The notes below the pieces were generated by a model. It did no database searches. It had not been told where the DNA came from and was given only the letters and a program-made list of their open reading frames with translations. Both the position numbers and the translations under genes were made by a program. From Candidatus Gastranaerophilales bacterium (GTDB lineage Bacteria > Cyanobacteriota > Vampirovibrionia > Gastranaerophilales > Gastranaerophilaceae), in assembly GCA_944322685.1 (NCBI GenBank), contig CALUPP010000061.1, positions 1 through 36,614 on the forward strand: 36,614 nt of DNA, read 5' to 3'. Position 1 is the stretch's first letter, and each line of letters starts with the position of its first letter. This document shows positions 16,565 through 25,175 of the stretch, piece by piece.

Positions 16565-17794
16565 ATGGAAAATTCAACGGATAATTTGTATGTTATTGAT
16601 TTAACTTATGCTAAATCTCCGGCAGATGTCGTTTTTGAACTGAGTTCCGTCATTGATACTGACGCAGCTCATAATCAAAAAGTATTTTTAAAACTGGGAA
16701 ATGTTGATTTGAACCAGTCGCAGCTTTTGAGCATAAATTCATTGATAAACAGTATAAATTCTACGCTTAAGCTGGTTTCTTCCGATTCAAAACAAACGGA
16801 AGCTGCGGCTTCTGCCTTGGGATTCCTTATCGGGCAGCCAAAGACACAAGATGAGCCCAAAATTGAAGAAAAGCCGGTTGCGCAATATGTGCCAATGACA
16901 GAGCATCTTGATTCGGCAGAAAAAGAGCTTGAAAAAGCTATTGACGGGACGACTGAAGAGGCTGAAAAAGAGTTTGAAGTTTCTGAAGAAAAAATTGAAG
17001 AAGATTTTGAAGAAAAAATGATGATTGCGGCTCAAAAGGCTAAAGAAAAAATATTTGGAGAAAGCGTAAAGCATTTTGAGACCTTGATTAACCAGCAAAA
17101 AGCGGAAAACGCGCAAAAAGAAGAAGTTATATCAAAAAAAGAGGAAAATAATTCCGAAACCGAAACTTCGCAGGCGGATACCGAAATTTTGAGTGAAAAT
17201 ACGGCAGAATCTGCGAAAAATGAAGATGAAATAAAGGATTTTGCCCCTGTAAAGGAGCCGGAATCTTCTGACGGGCATTTGGATGAAAAATCTATTCAGG
17301 ATGAGCTCGACAGCATATTTGATTCTGAAAATAAACTCGAAAATATCTTTGCGGAAGAAGCAAAAAACTTCCCTGAGGCTAAAACCGGCGTTGATATTGA
17401 GATTCCCGAAGAAGAACTCACTGAAGATGATTATGAAATCTTGAAAATGCCGACAAAATACATAAAACAAACGGTTCGTTCGGGTCAGGTCATAAAATCT
17501 GACGGAAATCTTATGATTGTCGGCGACTGCCACCCAGGCTCGGAGGTTCATGCCAAGGGCGATATCACTGTGTGGGGCGCTTTGGGCGGAATTGCACAGG
17601 CCGGCAGCGCAGGAAATAAAAAAGCGCGCATCAGGGCGCTTCAGCTCAATGCAATTCAGCTGAGAATAGCTGATTTTTATGCACGCAGGCCGGATGCCTC
17701 AAATATCGTTTACGTGGACAAAAGCAACACGGTAATGCCCGAGGAGGCGCGAATTGTGAACGATAATATTGTAATTTTGAAATTAAACGATTAA
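16565..17794 (+). CDS. minC: Septum site-determining protein MinC with a long acidic insert
   Basis: 409 residues; MinC is usually about 220-260. Residues 1-91 fit the N-terminal FtsZ-inhibiting domain; 300-409 are the C-terminal beta-helix that binds MinD and dimerises (GDCHPGSEVHAKGDITVWG, GGIAQAG). Between them, 92-295 is about 200 residues rich in Glu, Asp, Lys, Ser and Asn, without visible fold apart from short charged helices. MinC blocks Z-ring assembly away from mid-cell. AAGGAT stands a few bases before the ATG. minD starts 36 bases later, so this is the first gene of the min operon. Confidence 0.92.
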   Translation: MENSTDNLYVIDLTYAKSPADVVFELSSVIDTDAAHNQKVFLKLGNVDLNQSQLLSINSLINSINSTLKLVSSDSKQTEAAASALGFLIGQPKTQDEPKIEEKPVAQYVPMTEHLDSAEKELEKAIDGTTEEAEKEFEVSEEKIEEDFEEKMMIAAQKAKEKIFGESVKHFETLINQQKAENAQKEEVISKKEENNSETETSQADTEILSENTAESAKNEDEIKDFAPVKEPESSDGHLDEKSIQDELDSIFDSENKLENIFAEEAKNFPEAKTGVDIEIPEEELTEDDYEILKMPTKYIKQTVRSGQVIKSDGNLMIVGDCHPGSEVHAKGDITVWGALGGIAQAGSAGNKKARIRALQLNAIQLRIADFYARRPDASNIVYVDKSNTVMPEEARIVNDNIVILKLND

Positions 17795-17830
17795 AAAAGA
17801 TTAAAACAACCACATAAAGGAGCAAAAATA

Positions 17831-18643
17831 ATGACAGGGCGTGTAATCGTAATTACTTCCGGAAAAGGAGGCGTGGGAAAAACCACAACAAGCGCAAATA
17901 TTGGTACTGCGCTGGCTAAGAATGGCGCCAGCGTTGCCTTAATTGATACGGATATTGGTTTGAGAAACCTTGATTTGTTGCTTGGGCTTGAAAATCGCAT
18001 TGTTTATACGCTTGTTGACGTTGTTGAGGAACGCTGCAAGCTGAAACAGGCTCTTGTTAAGGACAAAAAGAACCCGAATCTTTGCCTTTTGGCCGCTGCA
18101 CAAACCCGTGACAAATCCGCGGTTACTGCGGAGCAGCTGAAAGCTATCTGCGAAGAACTTCAGGAGGAATTTGACTTTATCCTTGTTGATTGTCCGGCCG
18201 GAATTGAGCAGGGCTTCCAAACTGCGGTTGCGGGGGCTTCGGAGGCTATTGTGGTGACTACTCCGGAGATGTCTGCGGTCAGAGATGCCGACAGAATCAT
18301 CGGGCTTCTTGAAGCGAGGGAAGAAATCAAGTCCTATAAGCTTCTTCTCAACAGAGTTCGCCCTAATTTGATTAAAACCAACGACATGATGAGCGTTGAG
18401 GATGTTGTTGACATTCTTTCGTGCGATTTAATCGGTATAATTCCCGAAGATACAGGAATTATAACCTCTACAAACAAAGGCGAGCCGATTGTTAACGATG
18501 AAAAGTCACTTGCCGGAAAAGCCTACATGAATGTCGCAAGACGCATTAACGGTGAAGATGTTCCGTTTCTTAATATAGATGAACCCAAGGGATTTGCCGC
18601 TTTTGTTGCAAAAGTGAAGAAAATCTTCGGGGCGAAAGCATAG
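17831..18643 (+). CDS. minD: Septum site-determining ATPase MinD
   Basis: 270 residues, normal length. This ParA-family ATPase dimerises with ATP on the membrane and recruits MinC. The deviant Walker A GKGGVGKTT is at 11-19 (Lys12 and Lys17) and the Walker B/switch region VDCPAGIE ends in Asp120-Glu125. The C-terminal FAAFVAKVKKIFGAKA (255-270) is the amphipathic membrane-targeting helix. AAGGAG is nine bases before the ATG. It sits between minC and minE. Confidence 0.97.
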   Translation: MTGRVIVITSGKGGVGKTTTSANIGTALAKNGASVALIDTDIGLRNLDLLLGLENRIVYTLVDVVEERCKLKQALVKDKKNPNLCLLAAAQTRDKSAVTAEQLKAICEELQEEFDFILVDCPAGIEQGFQTAVAGASEAIVVTTPEMSAVRDADRIIGLLEAREEIKSYKLLLNRVRPNLIKTNDMMSVEDVVDILSCDLIGIIPEDTGIITSTNKGEPIVNDEKSLAGKAYMNVARRINGEDVPFLNIDEPKGFAAFVAKVKKIFGAKA

Positions 18644-18658
18644 GAAGGGGCCGGAACA

Positions 18659-19252
18659 ATGAAAGATATTTTTACAGGACTATACAACAAGGTAATTGGC
18701 TTCTTTCAGGCAGACAGAGCTGAAAATTCAAAAGAAACCGCGACAAATCGCCTAAAATTGGTGCTTTTGCATGACAGAACCAACCTTGACACAATTACAA
18801 TGCAAAAACTCAGAGAACAGCTCATTGAGGTTATTTCAAAGTATATTGAAATTGATAATGAAGCATTGGATTTGAGCCTTGAGGGCGAGGGTGATTCGAT
18901 TGCGTTGATGCTGAACATCCCTGTTGTCAAAGCAAGAACAAAAGAAGAAATTGAAGAGCTCGAAAAAGCGGAACTTGAGGCAAAAGAGGCTGAAATAAGG
19001 GCTGCAATTGAAGCTGAAATGGCTAAAACTGCCGAATCTGACGCAGATGAAGCAGAATCGAGCGAATCTGAGGATGAAAATCTTGATTCTGAAGCATCGG
19101 AAGATGATTCTGCGGCTGAAAATGAAGAATTGACCGAAAATTCAGAGCAAGACGTCGCAGATTCTGAAGAAACTTCAAAAGATGAACAGGATTCGGCTGA
19201 AGTCGCAGAAAAAGGCGAAAAATCTTCCGCAAAAAAGAAAAATAAAAAGTAA
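18659..19252 (+). CDS. minE: MinE with a long acidic C-terminal extension
   Basis: 197 residues; MinE is usually 85-105. Residues 1-91 fit MinE: an N-terminal amphipathic membrane helix (FTGLYNKVIGFF), the MinD-stimulating helix (ATNRLKLVLLHDR) and the C-terminal topological-specificity domain. From 92 to about 185 the chain is Glu/Asp/Ser/Ala-rich and probably unstructured, ending in a Lys-rich tail (SAKKKNKK). It is 15 bases downstream of minD, preceded by GGAAGGGG. MinE displaces MinC and drives MinD release, so the operon covers the whole oscillator. The extension runs straight to a terminator and shows no frameshift. Confidence 0.9.
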   Translation: MKDIFTGLYNKVIGFFQADRAENSKETATNRLKLVLLHDRTNLDTITMQKLREQLIEVISKYIEIDNEALDLSLEGEGDSIALMLNIPVVKARTKEEIEELEKAELEAKEAEIRAAIEAEMAKTAESDADEAESSESEDENLDSEASEDDSAAENEELTENSEQDVADSEETSKDEQDSAEVAEKGEKSSAKKKNKK

Positions 19253-19269
19253 AAAATCCATTTTTAATA

Positions 19270-19312
19270 AAAACCGTAGGTTTCCGCAAAAACAGCCTGC
19301 GGTTTTTGTTTT
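19270..19312 (+). terminator. Intrinsic terminator of the min operon
   Basis: AAAACCGTAGG (19270-19280) pairs with CCTGCGGTTTT (19296-19306), one G-U pair, followed by T-rich sequence. It reaches the last codon of the convergent nuclease gene. Confidence 0.8.
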
Positions 19313-21110
19313 ATTTGTATTTTTTGCGTTTGTATTTGCAGGAGCTGTCGTTTAAATCGATTTTTTCATCAAAATCGTTGTCAATTCCGTCATAGCAGGA
19401 GTTTATCGAGTCGACGGATTCAGCTCCCGGGCTGGAATTTAGCCATTTTTGCGGAATTGATTTCCATAAGTATAAGAAATGATTTTTAAATTTCACAGCC
19501 AGGGTCGGATTTTCAATAATAATCAGATTTTCGTCGTTGTATCGTTCGCCTGATTTTGAAAAGTTCATTGAGCCGATTATTGTGAGCCTGTCATCGACAA
19601 TCATCGTTTTCATGTGCATTTTTCCTGCCCTGTTTTCAACTTTTAGCGGAATTCCGGAGCTTCTTATCATGTTAATTGGCGAATATTTGTTCGCTGCGCC
19701 AGTTGCGTCGAGAATTATCTTTACATCGACCCCTCGTTTTTTCGCCTGAATGAGCTCGTTTATCAGATTTTTGTGCGTTATCACAAAAACCGGCACATAA
19801 ATGTATTTTTTCGCATTTTTTACAATCGGAATCAGCTCTGTTTCTATTATTTTATCCGCCGGCGAAAAATAGGCTGATATTTTTGAATTTTCTATGTTAT
19901 AGGTTCTGGAAAGGTCAATTTTTTCTTTTTTGCCGTGAAATTTCCCCTCAAACATCTGATTAAATTCGTTTTTGAACAAAGATGCGATTTCCGGCGATTT
20001 TATAAGCACTGCTGCATTTGAATTAAAGCCGGACATGTCGGTTTCGCTGATATTTGCCGAGCCGGCCCAGACTTTGTCGTCGTCAAAGATAAAAAATTTG
20101 TTGTGCATTATAGAATTTGAAAAACGGTCTTTGTTTTCGGGCGAAAAGAAGTCGCCTGACGAATTTTGCAGCTTTGAAGCGAGGTTTTTTGTGTCAGAAT
20201 AAATTGATTCGCCTTTTGAGTCCAAATCATAGACCCATCTTACTACTACGCCCCGTTTTTGCGCATTCAACAGCGCAGTCATGATTTCCGGCTGCGAAGA
20301 AACCCCGTAAATCGCAAAATCTATACTGTTTTTAGCGGAATTTATCTCTCTGAGCAGCGATTGGCAGGCCGTGACCACACATTTTGAGGAGGGGTAGTAG
20401 TATTTGGTAAAATCGCTGATGTAAAGCTCAATCGCCGCGTCTTTATATGCGGGAGCGTAATTTTCATGTTCAATCCTCGGATAAATGGGCGGTTTTTCTT
20501 CTTTTTCAGGCTGTAAATGGCATATTTTGCAAGGTTCTGCTGTACTGTTTAATTCTGAAACCTGCATTATTACAAAATTTGAACCCTTAAACGCATATTT
20601 GCAATCCAGCTTGTGATATTTACCCGAAAACGGGTTGTAGCTTACAAGATTGAGCTTTTTCGCGGCAGCCAGCGCCTTTTTTATTTCGCCGGGGTTGTTT
20701 TTATAGTTTTTTTCAACGGCCGGGTTAATTGTGCCTAAACCTTTATCTAAAAGCAGTTTTCCGTATTCTTTGTGCCCCAGATATACGCGTTTTAGCCTGA
20801 ACTTTTCGTCGTAATTCAAAAATACGTGTTTATTTATCAATTCTTTTTGCGCAAATTTGTCTGCATTGTAGCTGAGCATGGCTGATTCTGAGTCCGTGGT
20901 GAAATCTGTTTTTATATTGTGCTCAAATGCCCTGACGTAATACATTTCCACCAGTTCATCGTCGTCCGGTGTTCCGTTTTTGTTAAAATCCACGTAAAAA
21001 GCGTTTGCGGATTTTACTGCGATAATTTTGTGCCGCTCATCCCTTGACCAAAACGAAACACAAATCACAGCCAGCAGAATTGTTATAAATATTATGCAAA
21101 TCTTTTTCAT
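19311..21110 (-). CDS. Membrane-anchored phospholipase-D-type protein, multidomain
   Basis: 599 residues from ATG 21110. It opens with MKKICIIFITILLAVICVSF, a signal anchor. A first part (about 25-135) looks like a staphylococcal-nuclease fold and holds a calcium-loop-like DFNKNGTPDDDE (41-52). A small Cys motif region follows (HKLDCKY at 166-172, PCKIC at 193-197). Then come two PLD domains, each with an intact HKD motif: HNKFFIFD (336-343) and HMKTMIVD (499-506). The C-terminus holds CYDGIDND, the start of a DGIDND-type acidic repeat. PLD enzymes of this class cut nucleic acid or phospholipid; either is possible. ATG 21155 would add 15 residues ahead of the anchor and is less likely. It diverges from the mannosidase. 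Confidence 0.8.
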   Translation of the reverse strand: MKKICIIFITILLAVICVSFWSRDERHKIIAVKSANAFYVDFNKNGTPDDDELVEMYYVRAFEHNIKTDFTTDSESAMLSYNADKFAQKELINKHVFLNYDEKFRLKRVYLGHKEYGKLLLDKGLGTINPAVEKNYKNNPGEIKKALAAAKKLNLVSYNPFSGKYHKLDCKYAFKGSNFVIMQVSELNSTAEPCKICHLQPEKEEKPPIYPRIEHENYAPAYKDAAIELYISDFTKYYYPSSKCVVTACQSLLREINSAKNSIDFAIYGVSSQPEIMTALLNAQKRGVVVRWVYDLDSKGESIYSDTKNLASKLQNSSGDFFSPENKDRFSNSIMHNKFFIFDDDKVWAGSANISETDMSGFNSNAAVLIKSPEIASLFKNEFNQMFEGKFHGKKEKIDLSRTYNIENSKISAYFSPADKIIETELIPIVKNAKKYIYVPVFVITHKNLINELIQAKKRGVDVKIILDATGAANKYSPINMIRSSGIPLKVENRAGKMHMKTMIVDDRLTIIGSMNFSKSGERYNDENLIIIENPTLAVKFKNHFLYLWKSIPQKWLNSSPGAESVDSINSCYDGIDNDFDEKIDLNDSSCKYKRKKYK

Positions 21111-21205
21111 TAAGTAAATTATATGATAATAATTTGCAAAAAACTCAAAATCCACTAATATTATGTTAAGAAATTGATTTTGAGCAGAATTTTTGGGAAA
21201 TTAGC

Positions 21206-23611
21206 ATGAAAAAAGTTTTCGCATACGCACATACCCATTGGGATAGAGAGTGGTACCGCACTTTTGAGGATTTCAGGGTTCGGCTGGTTGAAGTTTTTGA
21301 TGATATTCTTGAAAAGCTCGAAAAAAATGAGCTGAAATCTTTCTATTTTGACGGCCAAACCGCTGCTCTTGAGGATTATCTTGCAATTAAACCAGAAAAA
21401 TCGGCCATAATTGAAAAATTTATTAAAGAAAAAAGGCTGTATATCGGGCCATTTTACTGTTCAACGGACAGTTTTCTCGTGAGTGCTGAATCTTTAATCC
21501 GAAACCTGCAAAAAGGCATAAAAACCTCAAAAAACTTTGGCTGCGGCGATTTTATTGCATACCATGCCGATACTTTCGGGCATAGCGCGCATTTGCCGGC
21601 GATTATTAAGTATTTTGGGATTGATTACGGCTTTTTCTGGCGCGGGTGCGGTGAAAATCCCTCAGAATTCAACTTTAACGGGCTTAATGCTGTTTATCTC
21701 ATTCAGGGCTATTTCCAGGATTTTTTCTCAATGCCGGTTTCAGCGCAAAAAAAAGCGGAATTATTGCAAAAAACGCTGGATAAAATCGCTGCTTACAGCA
21801 CTGATAAGCTGCTTTTGCCGCTTGGTGCCGATCATCTTGCGCTCTGTGACAATCTTCAGGCACAAATCAACGAGGTGAACAAATATTTGCGCGGATACGA
21901 GATTTTGCTCGGCTCGCCCTTTGATTATTTGAAAAATCTCAGTTTTGAGCAAAAAGTGACCTCTGAGCAGCGCTCAAACGCAAGAAATTTCATACTTCCG
22001 GGCGTTTATTCTTCGCGAATTGATATAAAACGCGCAAATTCAGCTTTAGAATGGAATTTGTTCAGAATCGGCGAGCCTTTTGCGGCTGTTATGAATTATC
22101 TCGCGAAAACCAGGAATTATCAGCCAATATTTGATTATTGCACGGATATTTTGCTCCAAAATCACCCGCATGACAGCATTTACGGATGCAGCCTCGACGA
22201 AGTGCATTCTGAGAACCTCACCCGTTATGCCAAAGCGCAGCAGGCCGTAAATTCCGTAAAAAATTCGATTTTTAGGGATATTTATTCTGAAAAAGAGGTG
22301 CGCGTTTTCAATTTTTCGAATTATCACCAATCGGGCGTTTTCAAAATCTTTTCTGATAAAAAATTCGACGCCCAGCTTGTCGGAAAACACAAGGGCTTCC
22401 CATTTATGAAAGTTTTTCCGGCAAATGCGATTCCTGTGACTGAGGATTTTACAGATATTTACGAATATCTGTTTTTTGCCGATGCTGAGCCGTTTTCCTC
22501 TACAAAACCGGTTAATCCTCCATCTGATTTGAGTATCGGCGGTAATTTTATCGAAAATAGCTATTTAAAATTGGAAATCGAGCAAGGAAAAATCAATATT
22601 ACGGACAAAATCAGCAGAAAATCATATTGCGATTTTCTAAAAATCACTGACCGCGCGGATATAGGCGACAGCTACAATTTCGGTGCGCTAAAAGGCGATA
22701 AAAAAATAACTGCAAGTATTTGCGGTTCAAATATCCTTGAAAATGGCCCTTGCAGAGCTGCTCTTGAGGTGAATTTTTCAATAAATATCCCTGTTTCCTC
22801 TGATGAAAGCGGCCGCTCAGACGATTTCCAAGAACATATTCTGAAAATGGTAATTTACCTTGAAAGCGGCGGAAAATACCTTGAATTTTCGCTCGATTGG
22901 GAAAATAAGGCCAAAAATCATATTTTACAGGCAGAATTTGAGTTTGAAAAACCTGTTCAGAAAACGATTTCTGACGATTTGTGCGGAGTTGTCGAGCGCG
23001 AATTCGATTCTGATTATGATATTTATGAAAATATCCCAGCTCCGCGCGGAATTGAGCTGAAATACAATACTGCGCCCGCTCAGAGCTTTGTTTGTACGCA
23101 AAATGCGGGAATTTTTTCCGACAGATACATTGAGTACGAAGTTTTTAAAAATTCGCTCTCGCTTACCCTGCTGCGTGCGACCGGCGTAATTTCAAACCCT
23201 AAAAACCCGACAAGAGGCACCCCCGCAGGCCCTCCTTTGCCGACTCCCGAACTCCAAATGCTTGGGAAATGCTCGGATAGGTTCGCTTTGACCTTTGATT
23301 CGCCGAATATGTATAAATATTCGGAAAAATTCAAAGGCGCGCTGGTCGGACTTTTGAGCGATTTTGAATCGGAAAGGCTTTTTTCTTCGGGAGATGAACA
23401 TATTGCCGCGATTTCGGTCAAATCGAGCCCCAAAAATGACCTTATAATCAGGTTTATGAATATTTCTGATGAACCGAAATATTTCGATTTCGTTACAAAA
23501 CTTCCTTATAAAGAAATCAAAATTTTGAACCCGCTTGATGAACCCGTTGAAGAATATAAACCGCTAATGCTTGAAAGCCGGGGTATTATTGCGATTTCCC
23601 TTTCTTGTTAA
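21206..23611 (+). CDS. Glycoside hydrolase family 38 alpha-mannosidase
   Basis: 801 residues, within the range of bacterial GH38 enzymes. It removes alpha-linked mannose. The N-terminal HTHWDREWY (zinc-binding His and Asp), ADTFGHSAHLP with the probable nucleophile Asp122, and QNHPHDSIYGCS (about 318-329, zinc His) are the family's catalytic blocks. The C-terminal half is beta-sandwich. There is no signal peptide, so it is probably cytoplasmic and acts on imported oligosaccharide or on mannosylglycerate-type compounds. GGGA stands about seven bases before the ATG. No transporter or regulator is adjacent. Confidence 0.92.
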   Translation: MKKVFAYAHTHWDREWYRTFEDFRVRLVEVFDDILEKLEKNELKSFYFDGQTAALEDYLAIKPEKSAIIEKFIKEKRLYIGPFYCSTDSFLVSAESLIRNLQKGIKTSKNFGCGDFIAYHADTFGHSAHLPAIIKYFGIDYGFFWRGCGENPSEFNFNGLNAVYLIQGYFQDFFSMPVSAQKKAELLQKTLDKIAAYSTDKLLLPLGADHLALCDNLQAQINEVNKYLRGYEILLGSPFDYLKNLSFEQKVTSEQRSNARNFILPGVYSSRIDIKRANSALEWNLFRIGEPFAAVMNYLAKTRNYQPIFDYCTDILLQNHPHDSIYGCSLDEVHSENLTRYAKAQQAVNSVKNSIFRDIYSEKEVRVFNFSNYHQSGVFKIFSDKKFDAQLVGKHKGFPFMKVFPANAIPVTEDFTDIYEYLFFADAEPFSSTKPVNPPSDLSIGGNFIENSYLKLEIEQGKINITDKISRKSYCDFLKITDRADIGDSYNFGALKGDKKITASICGSNILENGPCRAALEVNFSINIPVSSDESGRSDDFQEHILKMVIYLESGGKYLEFSLDWENKAKNHILQAEFEFEKPVQKTISDDLCGVVEREFDSDYDIYENIPAPRGIELKYNTAPAQSFVCTQNAGIFSDRYIEYEVFKNSLSLTLLRATGVISNPKNPTRGTPAGPPLPTPELQMLGKCSDRFALTFDSPNMYKYSEKFKGALVGLLSDFESERLFSSGDEHIAAISVKSSPKNDLIIRFMNISDEPKYFDFVTKLPYKEIKILNPLDEPVEEYKPLMLESRGIIAISLSC

Positions 23612-23634
23612 CATATCTTTACAAATATTAAATC

Positions 23635-23683
23635 AAAAAGGCAATTTTTTAAAAGTATATACCTTTATATATATGTAAGATAT
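23635..23683 (+). promoter_or_regulatory. Shared promoter/operator module, copy C
   Basis: AAAAAGGCAATTTTTT up to 23650, GTATATAC (23655-23662), and a CTTTATATATATGTAAGATAT tail (23663-23683). The match to copy B is near-exact in the GGCAATTTTT block and to copy A in the tail. The left GTATATAC box is not conserved here. It is directly upstream of the small gene at 23703. Confidence 0.65.
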
Positions 23684-23702
23684 AAAGAAAGTGAGAGAGC
23701 AA

Positions 23703-23966
23703 ATGGGCATATCAGCAATGACACAAATGAATAACAACAGAGGCGGAAACGGACAGTTCAGACCGTTGGCAAGACGCCCGAAACAGCTTGAAAAGGCTCT
23801 TTCAACTATCGACAAAAAAGATATCAGAATGAGATTCAGAAATTCAAGAGATCCGTTGTATATCGCGTTCGATTATCTTGATCAAAGACCGGTTCAGGAG
23901 CTCGCAAAAGACTTTGTTAAAGATTCTATCTACGAAATCATGAACTTTATCTCATTTAAAAAATAA
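23703..23966 (+). CDS. Small basic hypothetical protein, 87 aa
   Basis: No family recognised. The N-terminus is Asn/Gly/Met-rich, and the middle is strongly basic (FRPLARRPKQLEK, RMRFRNSR). The C-terminal third is a probable helix (PVQELAKDFVKDSIYEIMNF). It could bind nucleic acid, but nothing proves that. ATG 23703 is preferred to the in-frame GTG 23691, because the purine-rich GAGAGAGC can serve as its SD. It has its own module-C promoter region and its own terminator. Confidence 0.65.
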   Translation: MGISAMTQMNNNRGGNGQFRPLARRPKQLEKALSTIDKKDIRMRFRNSRDPLYIAFDYLDQRPVQELAKDFVKDSIYEIMNFISFKK

Positions 23967-23982
23967 GTTTTAATAAATTTTC

Positions 23983-24013
23983 AAAAATCCGCCTAAATCG
24001 GGCGGATTTTTTT
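23983..24013 (+). terminator. Intrinsic terminator of the small basic gene
   Basis: AAAAATCCGCC (23983-23993) pairs with GGCGGATTTTT (24001-24011), a seven-base loop and a T7 run. Confidence 0.85.
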
Positions 24014-24068
24014 ATGCAAAAAGAAAATATGCCAAAGCAGCGAATAATTTTTATAGTAAAATTATAAT

Positions 24069-25094
24069 ATGCAAAAGCCGGTTCTCTCAGGAATGAATAT
24101 TGAACAGTTGACGGAATTTACCGATTCTATTGGTGAATCGCGCTTCCGTGCGAAGCAATTGCACAGCTGGATTTACTTAAAATCTGCAAAAGATTTTGAT
24201 TCTATGACGGATTTGTCAAAAAAGACCCGCGAAACCCTCAAAGAAACTGCGCTTTTGACAGATACAAAAATAAAGCAAAAACAGGTGAGCTCGGACGGCA
24301 CTTTGAAGTATTTGGTCGAGTATCCCGACGGAAATTGCGTTGAAACGGTTTTAATGCGCTTTGATAATCGCTCAAACCTCACGGCTTGCGTGAGTTCACA
24401 GGTTGGCTGCGCATGCGGCTGCAAATTTTGTGCGACGGCAAAGCTCGGATTTGTCCGAAATTTGACCCCTGTTGAAATAATCGAACAAGTTTTGACGATT
24501 CAGCGTGATACCGGGCTAAAAGTTACGAATATCGTGTTTATGGGCCAGGGTGAGCCGCTTTTGAACCTTGATAACGTGCTAAAAGCCATAGAAATCTTTA
24601 ATACTGATTTTCAAATCGGAATCAGGCGGCTAACTGTTTCTACATGCGGAATTGTGCCGCAAATTAACAGGCTTGCGCAGCTGGATTTTCAACCGACGCT
24701 GGCAATTTCTTTGCATGCGCCGGAACATGCGCTGCGTGAAAAATTAATGCCGATTGAAACAAAGTATCCGCTCGAAACCTTGATGCCCGCGCTAAAAAAC
24801 TACACAGACGGCACGGGACGCCGAATTACGGTTGAATATACGCTTATTAAGGACTTTAATGACAGTGTTGAAACCGCAAAGCAGCTTTCGAAGCTTTTAA
24901 TGGGGCTAAAATGCAATATAAACCTCATAATTTACAATCCGAATGACGTTGATAAATACGAAAAACCGCTGAAAGATTCGGTTCACAAGTTCAAATATAT
25001 TCTTGAGCAGTCGGGGAAAAAAGTGACAATCAGGCTGGAGCGCGGTTCGGATATTGATGCTGCGTGCGGGCAGCTGAGTAATAAAATGAGGTAA
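24069..25094 (+). CDS. rlmN: Dual-specificity 23S rRNA/tRNA adenine-C2 methyltransferase RlmN
   Basis: 341 residues. A radical-SAM enzyme that methylates A2503 of 23S rRNA and A37 of some tRNAs. The 4Fe-4S motif CxxxCxxC is Cys114, Cys118 and Cys121 in VGCACGCKFCATA. The methyl-carrying Cys333 is in DIDAACGQL. GQGEPLLN and TVSTCG are the SAM-binding blocks. The start ATG 24069 gives the usual short N-terminus (KPVLSGMN) and is preceded at once by TATAAT with no SD, so the leader may be very short or absent. Confidence 0.97.
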   Translation: MQKPVLSGMNIEQLTEFTDSIGESRFRAKQLHSWIYLKSAKDFDSMTDLSKKTRETLKETALLTDTKIKQKQVSSDGTLKYLVEYPDGNCVETVLMRFDNRSNLTACVSSQVGCACGCKFCATAKLGFVRNLTPVEIIEQVLTIQRDTGLKVTNIVFMGQGEPLLNLDNVLKAIEIFNTDFQIGIRRLTVSTCGIVPQINRLAQLDFQPTLAISLHAPEHALREKLMPIETKYPLETLMPALKNYTDGTGRRITVEYTLIKDFNDSVETAKQLSKLLMGLKCNINLIIYNPNDVDKYEKPLKDSVHKFKYILEQSGKKVTIRLERGSDIDAACGQLSNKMR

Positions 25095-25175
25095 TCGGGG
25101 CTTTTTCCGCTGAAAATACGGATTTAGGATGTGTTTTTGCCTAAAAATAGTTAATATCCGCATTAATGTTCGGAA

